From JALQUL01 sp040382935 (GTDB taxonomy: Bacteria > Pseudomonadota > Gammaproteobacteria > Burkholderiales > Burkholderiaceae_C), in NCBI GenBank assembly GCA_040382935.1, contig JBEIEP010000004.1:1-64000 (forward strand): a DNA stretch of 64,000 bases. The letters are read 5' to 3'. The position numbers were made by a program, and so were the translations under genes. Under the pieces are notes generated by a model. The model did not search any database, was not told the DNA's origin, and worked only from the letters and a program-made list of their open reading frames with translations. Below are positions 45,198 to 53,039 of this stretch, one piece after another; the first letter of the stretch is position 1, and every line of letters starts with the position of its first letter.

Positions 45198-45788
45198 TTA
45201 CAAAGCCGACACTTGTACAGGGCCGCTAGGTGCAGCCGGGGTACGTGCACCGACCTCAAAGAACGTATAGGACAAGGTAATTTCCTTCACATCCGCAGAC
45301 AGATTGGGGTCTATCACGAACACCACCGGCCACTGCTTTTTTTCGCCAGGGGCCAGCGTGTATTGGTTAAAGCAAAAGCACTCCAACTTGTTGAAGTACT
45401 TTTCGGCCAACTGAGGCGCGTAGCTAGGAATGGCCTGTGCGGCCATGGTTCGATCTTGGGCATTTTGGAACTCGTACATCACGGTACTAAGTTCACCCGG
45501 GTGCACTTGCATTGAACTTACCGCGGGTTTGAACTGCCAAGGCCCTCGAGCGTTGGCGTCAAACTCAATGGTGATGGTGCGACTTTTGTCGACTTGGGTA
45601 TTGGCAACTTCTTTGGCGGTAATGAGAGTGCCGCTACGCGTTCGTTCGTTGAGGGCCAGTACATTGATGCCAGTGACTTCACAAATCGCCCGATAAATTG
45701 GGACCAGGGCGTAGCCAAAGCCAAACATCGCCAGGCAAATCACCACCAGTTTGCCCATCAGGTTTAAATTGTGAAACCGGTTATTCAT
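45198..45788 (-). CDS. ctaG: Cytochrome oxidase copper chaperone CtaG (COX11)
   Basis: 196 aa from ATG 45788 (MNNRFHNLNLMGKLVVI). A single N-terminal membrane helix precedes a periplasmic domain. The copper-binding CFCF motif is in KLECFCFNQYTLAPGE. It delivers copper to the CuB site of subunit I. The next gene upstream in the operon is the 35-codon ORF at 45804. Confidence 0.95.
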   Translation of the reverse strand: MNNRFHNLNLMGKLVVICLAMFGFGYALVPIYRAICEVTGINVLALNERTRSGTLITAKEVANTQVDKSRTITIEFDANARGPWQFKPAVSSMQVHPGELSTVMYEFQNAQDRTMAAQAIPSYAPQLAEKYFNKLECFCFNQYTLAPGEKKQWPVVFVIDPNLSADVKEITLSYTFFEVGARTPAAPSGPVQVSAL

Positions 45789-45803
45789 GAGCAATCCCTA
45801 GCG

Positions 45804-45911
45804 CTAAGCCAGCAACGCGTACTTGGCGATAAAGCCGACAAAAATCGCCAACGCAATGGACGCCAGGATCAGCGCCATCCGCAGGTTGTTTTTGGGTGGT
45901 TGGTCGGACAT
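45804..45911 (-). CDS. Small cytochrome oxidase assembly membrane peptide
   Basis: A 35-aa ORF beginning MSDQPPKNNLRMALILASIA and ending AKYALLA, with one hydrophobic helix. It fits the gap between ctaD and ctaG, on the same strand, where Burkholderiales carry a short oxidase peptide. It is 15 bases upstream of the ctaG start. Called on position, coding frame and helix only. Confidence 0.75.
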   Translation of the reverse strand: MSDQPPKNNLRMALILASIALAIFVGFIAKYALLA

Positions 45912-45943
45912 ATTGTGGATCTTTGCTGAGTCAATAAAGCCGC

Positions 45944-47593
45944 TCAACCAATCACCTTGTTCGCTGCTTCATTGAGCTTAGGCGGTGTTTCAAAGGTGTG
46001 GAAAGGCGCAGGGGAGGGCACTTCCCACTCTAAGCCTTCAGCGCCCAAACCGTCTTCATCCATCCAAGGGTTTTGCTTGGCCTTGGGGCCTTTGCCCTGC
46101 ATGGCTGGAAGCACTACGGCCAAGAAAAAGTAAACCTGCGCAATTCCGAACACAAACGCCCCCGCCGAAGAGATGGCGTTGAAGTCAGCAAACTGCATGG
46201 GGTAATCGGCATAACGGCGTGGCATGCCGGCCAGACCTAAGAAGTGCTGTGGGAAGAAGGTGATGTTGAAGGAAATCAGCGACACCCAGAAATGGATTTT
46301 GCCGCGAGTCTCGCTGTACATGACGCCCGTCCATTTGGGCAACCAGTAGTAGGCGCCTGCATACATGGCAAACAAAGAGCCGGCAACGAGCACGTAATGA
46401 AAGTGCGCCACCACGTAATAGGTGTCGTGCAACTGGATATCAATGGGTGCCATGGCCAGTACCAAACCGGAGAAGCCACCGATGGTAAACACAAAGATAA
46501 AACCGATAGACCACAACATGGGGGTCTCAAAGGTCATGGAGCCGCGCCACATGGTGGCGATCCAGTTAAACACCTTAACGGCCGTTGGGACGGCGATGAG
46601 CATGGTGGCGTACATAAAGAACAACTGCGCCCCCACGGGCATACCCACGGTAAACATGTGATGAGCCCATACCGCGAACGACAGGAAGGCGATACTGGCC
46701 GTGGCATACACCATGGATTCATAACCGAACAGGCGCTTGCGTGAGAACGCTGGGACCACCTGACTGATGATGCCAAATGCAGGCAAGATCATGATGTAGA
46801 CCTCAGGGTGACCGAAGAACCAGAAAATGTGCTGGTACAGCACCGGGTCACCACCGCCAGCGGCGTTAAAGAAGTGGGTGCCAAAATGACGATCGGTCAA
46901 GGTCATGGTGATCGCGCCCGCGAAAACCGGCATTACGGCAATCAAGAGGTAAGCCGTAATCAACCAAGTCCAAGCGAACATAGGCATTTTCATGAGCGTC
47001 ATGCCCGGTGCGCGCATGTTCAAAATGGTCACGATGATGTTAATCGCGCCCATGATGGAACTGGCACCTAGGATGTGCACCGCGAAAATCGTGGCGTCCA
47101 TGGCAGGGCCCATCTGCAAGGTCAGAGGGGCATACAAGGTCCAACCGGTGGCGGGTGCACCGCCTGGCATGAAAAAGCCCGCCGACAACAAAATGGCCGC
47201 TGGGATGAGCAACCAAAAACTGAAGTTATTCATGCGGGCAAAAGCCATATCGGAGGCGCCAACCTGCATGGGCAGCATCCAGTTGGCGAATCCAACAAAA
47301 CCCGGCATGATGGCACCGAACACCATGATCAGGCCATGCATGGTAGTGAGTTGGTTAAAAAACTCGGGATTGACCACCTGCAAGCCGGGTTGGAACAACT
47401 CGGCACGAATGAACAAGGCCATCACACCGCCAAGCATCAGCATGGCAAACGAGAACAACAGGTACAAGGTGCCAATGTCTTTGTGATTGGTCGCGTACAC
47501 CCAGCGACGCCATCCACTGGGTGCGCCATGGTGGTCGTGGTCATCGTGGGTAACGGAGTGTCCGTGAGCGGTGGTATCCAAGACTGTGCTCAT
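45944..47593 (-). CDS. ctaD: Cytochrome c oxidase subunit I
   Basis: 549 aa from ATG 47593 (MSTVLDTTAHGHSVTHDDHD); a GTG 42 bases upstream is less likely. The His-rich start is followed by WRRWVYATNHKDIGTLYLL. The haem and CuB ligands are present: LTTMHGLIMVFG, WFFGHPEVYIMILPAFG with the His-Tyr pair, WAHHMFTVGM, and HDTYYVVAHFHYVLVAGSLF. It is the catalytic subunit of an aa3-type proton-pumping oxidase. Confidence 0.97.
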   Translation of the reverse strand: MSTVLDTTAHGHSVTHDDHDHHGAPSGWRRWVYATNHKDIGTLYLLFSFAMLMLGGVMALFIRAELFQPGLQVVNPEFFNQLTTMHGLIMVFGAIMPGFVGFANWMLPMQVGASDMAFARMNNFSFWLLIPAAILLSAGFFMPGGAPATGWTLYAPLTLQMGPAMDATIFAVHILGASSIMGAINIIVTILNMRAPGMTLMKMPMFAWTWLITAYLLIAVMPVFAGAITMTLTDRHFGTHFFNAAGGGDPVLYQHIFWFFGHPEVYIMILPAFGIISQVVPAFSRKRLFGYESMVYATASIAFLSFAVWAHHMFTVGMPVGAQLFFMYATMLIAVPTAVKVFNWIATMWRGSMTFETPMLWSIGFIFVFTIGGFSGLVLAMAPIDIQLHDTYYVVAHFHYVLVAGSLFAMYAGAYYWLPKWTGVMYSETRGKIHFWVSLISFNITFFPQHFLGLAGMPRRYADYPMQFADFNAISSAGAFVFGIAQVYFFLAVVLPAMQGKGPKAKQNPWMDEDGLGAEGLEWEVPSPAPFHTFETPPKLNEAANKVIG

Positions 47594-47652
47594 AAGATTT
47601 TCTTTCGGTAAGGCGTTTGATGCTTGATCGGTCACGAGGAGTAGGCTAGGGC

Positions 47653-48549
47653 TTATTTCAGCGCGACCACAACCGTTTGTGGGGTGGCCTGTGTTACAGC
47701 GGCGGCTTTAACAGCTTTGCTAGCCACCCATTTGGTGTAATCTTCGGCCGACACAATTTTGACGTGGATCGGCATATAGGCGTGTTCTTTGCCGCATAGT
47801 TTGGCGCACTGGCCATAGTAGTCGCCTACTTTTTCAGCCTTGAACCAGGTGTCGCGCACGAAGCCAGGAATGGCGTCTTGCATGATGCCAAAGTGCGGTA
47901 CCGCAAAGGTGTGGATCACGTCATTGGCAGTGGTGATAACGCGAATTTTTTTGCCTACCGGTAGCACCAAAGGGGCGTCAACCTTGAGCAGGTAATCGTT
48001 CATTTCCTGCCCTGGTTTGGGCCCACCGTTTTCTGACAGCGCACGGTGGGTGGGGTCTATGGTGGACAAATAAGAGATGCCTTGGCCCTCACCCCGTAGA
48101 TATTCGTAGCCCCACTTCCATTGCATTCCGGTGGCCTTGATGGTCAGATCGGCACTTGAGGTGTCTTTCATGTCGATGACCATTTTGGTGGCCGGCCAAG
48201 CCATGGCAAGAATGATCAAAAACGGCGCCGCCGTCCAAAGAATTTCAACCGTTAAGGATTCATGAAAGTGGGCAGGTTTGTGTCCTACCGATTTGCGGTG
48301 TTTCCAGATCGAGTAAAACATCACGCCAAAGACCAGCACGAAAACGACCGTGCAAATGATGAGCATGAACCAATGCAGGTCACTTTGCCCCTGAGAGATG
48401 CGCGTGACGCCCTCGGTCAGATTGAGCTGGTTGGTTTGTGGGCCACCCGGAAGCTCGGTATAGGCCAAGGCAGAGGTTGCAGCCAAAACGCTGCCTATCA
48501 GCAGGGCGCTTCTTAATTTGCTCATCAGGGAATGAATTGGTTGTGTCAT
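47653..48549 (-). CDS. ctaC: Cytochrome c oxidase subunit II
   Basis: 298 aa. A signal peptide (ending about ALAYTEL) and two membrane helices precede the CuA domain. CuA ligands are in GQCAKLCGKEHAYMPIHV, with an upstream His in DVIHTFAVPHFGIMQDA. No C-terminal cytochrome c domain is present, so it is an aa3-type rather than a caa3-type oxidase. It is the first gene of the oxidase operon. The start could also be the ATG 8 codons downstream. Confidence 0.96.
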   Translation of the reverse strand: MTQPIHSLMSKLRSALLIGSVLAATSALAYTELPGGPQTNQLNLTEGVTRISQGQSDLHWFMLIICTVVFVLVFGVMFYSIWKHRKSVGHKPAHFHESLTVEILWTAAPFLIILAMAWPATKMVIDMKDTSSADLTIKATGMQWKWGYEYLRGEGQGISYLSTIDPTHRALSENGGPKPGQEMNDYLLKVDAPLVLPVGKKIRVITTANDVIHTFAVPHFGIMQDAIPGFVRDTWFKAEKVGDYYGQCAKLCGKEHAYMPIHVKIVSAEDYTKWVASKAVKAAAVTQATPQTVVVALK

Positions 48550-48825
48550 CTTGGGTGCTTTTCAACGTCACGAATGACCCGTGGGGGCGTCCGCCAAGGG
48601 TAGTGAAACAAAGGTCTGGGGTTTGTCACCTCAGCGCCGAAGGATTTTATCAGCAAACTTTGGTAACAAATGAGGGTTACATCATTTACGGCGCGGCGCG
48701 GGAGATGATGATTCTTTGGCCAAGGTCGAACCCGAGCCCTCAAGCCGCCGGGCGGACGCTTAAACCCTGAGTTAGGGTGAGGCAAGCGGGTGGCGCTGCC
48801 TGCTCGAAGTGGGTAGTGGCTGCGC
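48550..48825 (-). other. Intergenic region upstream of ctaC
   Basis: 276 bases between ctaC and the rpoH stop. It must hold the oxidase promoter, but no convincing -35/-10 pair, operator or terminator was identified. A short inverted repeat ACCCT-N5-AGGGT lies at about 48765-48779. No coding similarity seen. Confidence 0.4.
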
Positions 48826-49803
48826 TTAAGCCGAGGCAAATTCGGTTAGGGACTTGCGCATCTTTTTCATGGCGGCCACTTCAATCTGCCTAATGCGTTC
48901 GGCGCTGACGCCGTATTCGGCGGCGAGTTCGTGCAGGGTCATCCCTCCTGTGGCGTCATCATTGACCTTTAGCCAGCGTTCTTCCACCACCCGACGGCTG
49001 CGTGGGTCGAGTGATGCCAGGGCTGCGGCAACGCCGTCGCTGGCCAGTACGTCGCGCTGGTGGCTTTCAATGACCTGGGTAGGCTCGTGGCTGGCGTCCG
49101 CAAGGTAGGCGATGGGGCCGTAGGCCTCTTCACCGTCCTCGTTCACCCCAGGGTCAAGTGCCACGTCACCACCTGAAAAGCGGGCTTCCATTTCAAGAAC
49201 CTCCGAGGGTTTAACCTTGAGTTCTTTGGCCATGGCGTGGACTTCAGCATCACTTAGCGCGTCGCGGTAGCTCTCGCCGCCATCCAGCAGACCCGCATCG
49301 GCTTTGTAGCCTTGCTTCATGGAGCGCAGATTGAAGAACAGCTTGCGTTGCGCTTTGGTGGTGGCAATTTTTACCATTCGGGTATTTTTGAGTATGTACT
49401 CGTGAATCTCTGCCTTGATCCAGTGCATGGCATAGCTAACCAGCCTAACGCCCATGGTGCTGTCAAAGCGTTTGACGGCTTTCATCAGGCCCACGTTGCC
49501 TTCCTGGATCAGGTCGGCGTGGGGCAGTCCATAGCCTAAATACTTGCGAGCAACAGAAACCACCAACCTCAGGTGCGACAAAATCAACTTGCCCGCGGCG
49601 TCTAGGTCGTTATGGTCTTTCAGGCGTTTGGCGTATTCCTGCTCTTGGTCCAGCGTCAGCATGGGAAGGCGGTTCACCGCGCTGATATAGGCGTCCAGAT
49701 TGCCCAGTGGGGGAATGAGCGCCCAAGGGTTGGCCGGCGTGAGTGCCGAGGATTTCAAGGCAGTGACACTGGATAACAGGTTGGTATTAACGATTGAGGT
49801 CAT
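48826..49803 (-). CDS. rpoH: RNA polymerase heat-shock sigma factor RpoH (sigma-32)
   Basis: 325 aa. The start ATG 49803 has AAGGAG before it. Region 2 contains the core-binding ADLIQEGNVGLMKAVKRFD and the -10-recognising VSYAMHWIKAEIHEYI. The RpoH box is the Q-rich KAQRKLFFNLRSMKQGY. Region 4 ends with the helix-turn-helix LHELAAEYGVSAERIRQIEV. It is about 35 residues longer than E. coli RpoH, mainly at the N-terminus and in an acidic insertion near residue 215. A CIRCE element lies upstream. Confidence 0.96.
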   Translation of the reverse strand: MTSIVNTNLLSSVTALKSSALTPANPWALIPPLGNLDAYISAVNRLPMLTLDQEQEYAKRLKDHNDLDAAGKLILSHLRLVVSVARKYLGYGLPHADLIQEGNVGLMKAVKRFDSTMGVRLVSYAMHWIKAEIHEYILKNTRMVKIATTKAQRKLFFNLRSMKQGYKADAGLLDGGESYRDALSDAEVHAMAKELKVKPSEVLEMEARFSGGDVALDPGVNEDGEEAYGPIAYLADASHEPTQVIESHQRDVLASDGVAAALASLDPRSRRVVEERWLKVNDDATGGMTLHELAAEYGVSAERIRQIEVAAMKKMRKSLTEFASA

Positions 49804-49833
49804 AACGAACTCCTTATTCCGAATTACGCAATA

Positions 49834-49860
49834 TTAGCACTCTGCATTCGCGAGTGCTAG
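49834..49860. promoter_or_regulatory. CIRCE element (HrcA operator) upstream of rpoH
   Basis: TTAGCACTC (49834-49842), a 9-base spacer and GAGTGCTAG (49852-49860) match the CIRCE consensus in 17 of 18 arm positions. A minus-strand -10-like TAATAT (49836-49831) overlaps the operator, so a bound HrcA should block rpoH transcription. hrcA itself is not in the window. Confidence 0.92.
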
Positions 49861-50003
49861 ATGGTCCCCCGGGAAAATCAGGTCGTTTGCAAGGACTTGT
49901 AACGGGGCTACTGTGGCTGGTGTGGGTCATTGCGAGGCAAAACCTGCGCTGGGTAGGTGCTGGCACCTACAATTGACTGCTATCTATCTTGTATCTACAC
50001 ACC

Positions 50004-51074
50004 ATGAACTCGTCCACGCCTGCCAGTGAGCCCTTGCTAACGTCTCTTTCACATGGTGGCGGCTGCGGTTGCAAAATCGCGCCTGGGGTGTTGTCCAGCA
50101 TCCTGAAAAACACGGGCGCAATGCCCATGCCCGCAGCCCTGCTGGTGGGTATAGAAACGGCCGACGATGCCGCCGTGTACCAGCTAAATGACGAACAGGC
50201 CTTGATCGCGACTACCGATTTTTTCATGCCCATCGTCGACGATCCGTTTGATTTTGGGCGGATTGCGGCAACCAATGCGCTGTCGGATGTCTACGCGATG
50301 GGAGGCAGCCCCATTTTCGCCCTAGCTATTGTGGGTATGCCAATTAACGTGTTGTCGGTTCAGACGATTGGCAAAATTTTGCAGGGCGGGCAGGCTGTTT
50401 GCCAAGCTGCTGGGATACCGATAGCAGGGGGGCACACCATTGATTCGGTGGAGCCTATCTATGGCTTGGTCGCTTTGGGTTTGGTTCATCCTAGCAGGGT
50501 TAAACGAAACGCGACGGCCAAGGCTGGGGACGTGTTGATTTTGGGCAAACCTTTGGGTGTGGGTATTTACTCGGCGGCACTGAAAAAGAAGCGTCTAGAC
50601 GCCATAGGTTACGCCGCCATGATGCAAAGCGTGGTGCAATTGAATACGCCAGGCCCTGACCTTGCGGCCCTGCCGGGTGTGAACGCCTTGACGGACGTAA
50701 CCGGCTTTGGGCTGGCCGGGCATGTCTTAGAACTGGCCAAAGGCTCGGGTTTGGAAGTGGTTCTGGAATGGGGGCGATTGCCTACTTTGCCCGACGCCTT
50801 GGCCATGGCCGAACAAGGACTGGTGACAGGGGCATCGGCGCGCAATTGGGCCTCTTACGGAGGTGATGTACAGCTTTCAGAAACCTTCTCGGCGTCGCAG
50901 CAAGCCCTGCTGACCGATCCGCAAACCAGCGGTGGGTTGCTAGTGTCTTGCGATGCGGCCGCGGTGCCAGAGGTACTTGAGCGGTTTAAGCGGCACGGCT
51001 TTGGTGGGGCGGTGGTGATAGGTCACGTGCAACCGCGCTCCAGCGCATCGGGCCCCTGGCTGCGTGTGGTTTAG
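50004..51074 (+). CDS. selD: Selenide, water dikinase (selenophosphate synthetase)
   Basis: 356 aa from ATG 50004 (MNSSTPASEPLLTSLSHGGG). It makes selenophosphate from selenide and ATP for selenocysteine or selenouridine. The active-site CGCK motif, C21 to K24, is the cysteine form, not selenocysteine. DDAAVYQLNDEQALIATTDF, FGRIAATNALSDVYAMGG and the GGHTIDSVEPIYG segment are family motifs. selA, selB and tRNA-Sec are not in the window. It is tail-to-tail with the FAD gene at 51086. Confidence 0.95.
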   Translation: MNSSTPASEPLLTSLSHGGGCGCKIAPGVLSSILKNTGAMPMPAALLVGIETADDAAVYQLNDEQALIATTDFFMPIVDDPFDFGRIAATNALSDVYAMGGSPIFALAIVGMPINVLSVQTIGKILQGGQAVCQAAGIPIAGGHTIDSVEPIYGLVALGLVHPSRVKRNATAKAGDVLILGKPLGVGIYSAALKKKRLDAIGYAAMMQSVVQLNTPGPDLAALPGVNALTDVTGFGLAGHVLELAKGSGLEVVLEWGRLPTLPDALAMAEQGLVTGASARNWASYGGDVQLSETFSASQQALLTDPQTSGGLLVSCDAAAVPEVLERFKRHGFGGAVVIGHVQPRSSASGPWLRVV

Positions 51075-51085
51075 CGAGATACGCC

Positions 51086-52249
51086 TTACGGTTCGAGCGT
51101 GTAACGCCGCATGAAGCGGCGGTCTATCCAATCTTTCCAGCGCCATACCCACCGGCCCTGTACCGACCACGGGCCATAAGAGGCAATGGCGCTTTGGTCG
51201 CCGCAGGACAGCAGGTTAAGGGTGTGCCGGGGTAAGTCGTGGGGCACCAAAGGTACTGCAGCGCCTGGTGGGTTGGACAGGTTGCATAAGGCAATAGATA
51301 CATTGCGCGCCAAAGCAGGCCCCGCACGAACGGCGTACACGCCGCTGCGCGGATGCGGGTGATCCATGCGCGTGGCCACGTCCCCCGCTGCAAAAACCTC
51401 TGGGTGCGAACAGCTTTGCTGGTAGGGGTTGACGGCCAAGTAGCCGTGGTCGTCGCATTGCAATCCGCTGGCGGACAACCATCGGGGGGCGCGTGAGCCG
51501 GTCACCAGCCAAGTTTGTAGGCTGGGGATGGGCTGGCCCGATTTGAGATGCACTTGCGTCGGTGTAAGACCGGTGCAGTCGTCCGCTACGACGGTGATTG
51601 AACGTGCAGCCAAGGCCTGGTGTATGCGCTGCCGGGTTGAGGGCATATAGTTTTTAGCGAGCCCATTGGCCCCCGTGACTAAGCTAACGGCGGCGCTAGC
51701 AAATCTTTTGCGCAATGCACAGGCCAGCTCAAAGCCCGCGGCTCCGCCACCTACCACCACCAAAGGTGCATGCGCAACACTGGCCACCTCGCACAGCGTG
51801 TTCCACCGCAATGCCAGGTCTTCCAAAGGGCGGACAAATATGGCGTGGGCCAATGCACCAGGCATTTGCGCCTCTATCGACTGTTGGGAGGTGTCGGCGC
51901 CGGTGTCAACACTCAAAACATCGTAGGCCAATGATTCGCCGTCGGACAATGTAACGCGCCGGTGCTTGGCATCAATACCCGTTGCGAACGCTTGTCGCCA
52001 TTGTGCTCCCGAGGCGGCAACCAAAGGAGGAACATCGATTTGGCACTGGCCAAGGGTGTAGTGACCCGCAATAAAGCCCGGCACCATGCCCGAGTAGAAA
52101 GTGCGTGCGTAGGGCGTAACCAGCGTGAGCTTGGTATCGGGGGACGAATTTTGCGCCCAAGTCTTAAGCAGGTGAACGTGGGCGTGGCCCGCGCCCAACA
52201 ACACCAGTTGCTTTGAATGGCGGTGCGAAGCGTGAGCGATACTTTGCAT
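51086..52249 (-). CDS. SelD-associated FAD/NAD(P) oxidoreductase (Nterm_to_SelD type)
   Basis: 387 aa from ATG 52249; the frame is open to GTG 52315, which would overlap the upstream gene by 38 bases. FAD motif LVLLGAGHAHVHLLKTWA at the N-terminus, a second Rossmann motif VVVGGGAAGFELACALRKRF, and the FAD-contact FAAGDVATRMDHPHPRSGVY. This pattern is that of the NDH-2-like proteins fused to the N-terminus of SelD in many bacteria. Here it is a separate gene, 11 bases from the selD stop and convergent. It may supply reduced selenium for SelD (inference). Confidence 0.83.
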   Translation of the reverse strand: MQSIAHASHRHSKQLVLLGAGHAHVHLLKTWAQNSSPDTKLTLVTPYARTFYSGMVPGFIAGHYTLGQCQIDVPPLVAASGAQWRQAFATGIDAKHRRVTLSDGESLAYDVLSVDTGADTSQQSIEAQMPGALAHAIFVRPLEDLALRWNTLCEVASVAHAPLVVVGGGAAGFELACALRKRFASAAVSLVTGANGLAKNYMPSTRQRIHQALAARSITVVADDCTGLTPTQVHLKSGQPIPSLQTWLVTGSRAPRWLSASGLQCDDHGYLAVNPYQQSCSHPEVFAAGDVATRMDHPHPRSGVYAVRAGPALARNVSIALCNLSNPPGAAVPLVPHDLPRHTLNLLSCGDQSAIASYGPWSVQGRWVWRWKDWIDRRFMRRYTLEP

Positions 52250-52277
52250 CTGGGGGATCACTGGGTTCAAGTGCGGC

Positions 52278-53030
52278 TTAACGAGCGACGCCTCCCGCCT
52301 CTCCACCTGAAACACCCACTAAGCTGGTGAGATAGGCCAAGCTGCTCCCTTGCGTATTGTCGCTGTCAGCCCCTACGATAAGTGCGACGGTGGGCGGAAC
52401 CACCGCTGATTCATGGCCAAACGCGCGCATAAAGTCAGCTGACACATCCCGGGTATGGGTTTGCCACTGGCCCATTCCTTGCGACCCCGTATTGAGCACC
52501 CAAAAGCGTACGCGTTGGGTGTAGGCATTGGCAATCACGGTGTCGCGTGGCAACAGGCGATCCCAAACGTAGCAAAGGGTAGCCGCTGGTAATGGCTCGC
52601 CACTAAAGGTCCGCGCAACGGCCAACTGCACGCGTTCAGAAAATGGAATTTTGGACAACGGCATGTCAAAACTCACGCATACCTTAAGTGCAACGTCATC
52701 GCCCCGCTTTTGGTTCAGGTCCGATTGGGTCAAGGCTTGATCCAATCTCCAGCGCCAAGAAAGCTGGTGCAACTGCTGGTTGAGTGGGTGGGTTAACGCA
52801 CCGTAGGCGTTTTGCGCCGAAAGGCGCAATACCTGTTCATCGCCAAGCACGATGAGGCTCAGCTTGGCCGGTGCCATTTTGCCACCCGGAATGCCCACAA
52901 AGCGCCAAGGCGCCGGAACGGTGCCTGCTAAGGTGGTCGCAAAAGGCGTAATGGGTTGCGCCCCCAGTGGGCCAAAGGCTGTTAGGGCCAGCCCCAAGGC
53001 AAGCAATCGGCACAGGTATGTGGCAAGCAT
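52278..53030 (-). CDS. DUF3047 family exported protein
   Basis: 250 aa with a clear signal peptide (MLATYLCRLLALGLALTAFG, cleavage after about LGAQP). The body has the DUF3047 pattern, including LSWRWRLDQALTQSDLNQKRGDDVALKVCV and LCYVWDRLLPRDTVIANAYT (in pieces) and VSADFMRAFGH. Function unknown. It lies between two flavoprotein genes on the same strand, 10 bases after the reductase stop. Confidence 0.82.
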   Translation of the reverse strand: MLATYLCRLLALGLALTAFGPLGAQPITPFATTLAGTVPAPWRFVGIPGGKMAPAKLSLIVLGDEQVLRLSAQNAYGALTHPLNQQLHQLSWRWRLDQALTQSDLNQKRGDDVALKVCVSFDMPLSKIPFSERVQLAVARTFSGEPLPAATLCYVWDRLLPRDTVIANAYTQRVRFWVLNTGSQGMGQWQTHTRDVSADFMRAFGHESAVVPPTVALIVGADSDNTQGSSLAYLTSLVGVSGGEAGGVAR

Positions 53031-53039
53031 AATATTTGA

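Noticed and set aside
50004..53030. Selenocysteine tRNA or SECIS element near selD
   Set aside because: No tRNA-like fold or in-frame TGA in a redox motif was seen; SelD itself has Cys at the active site.
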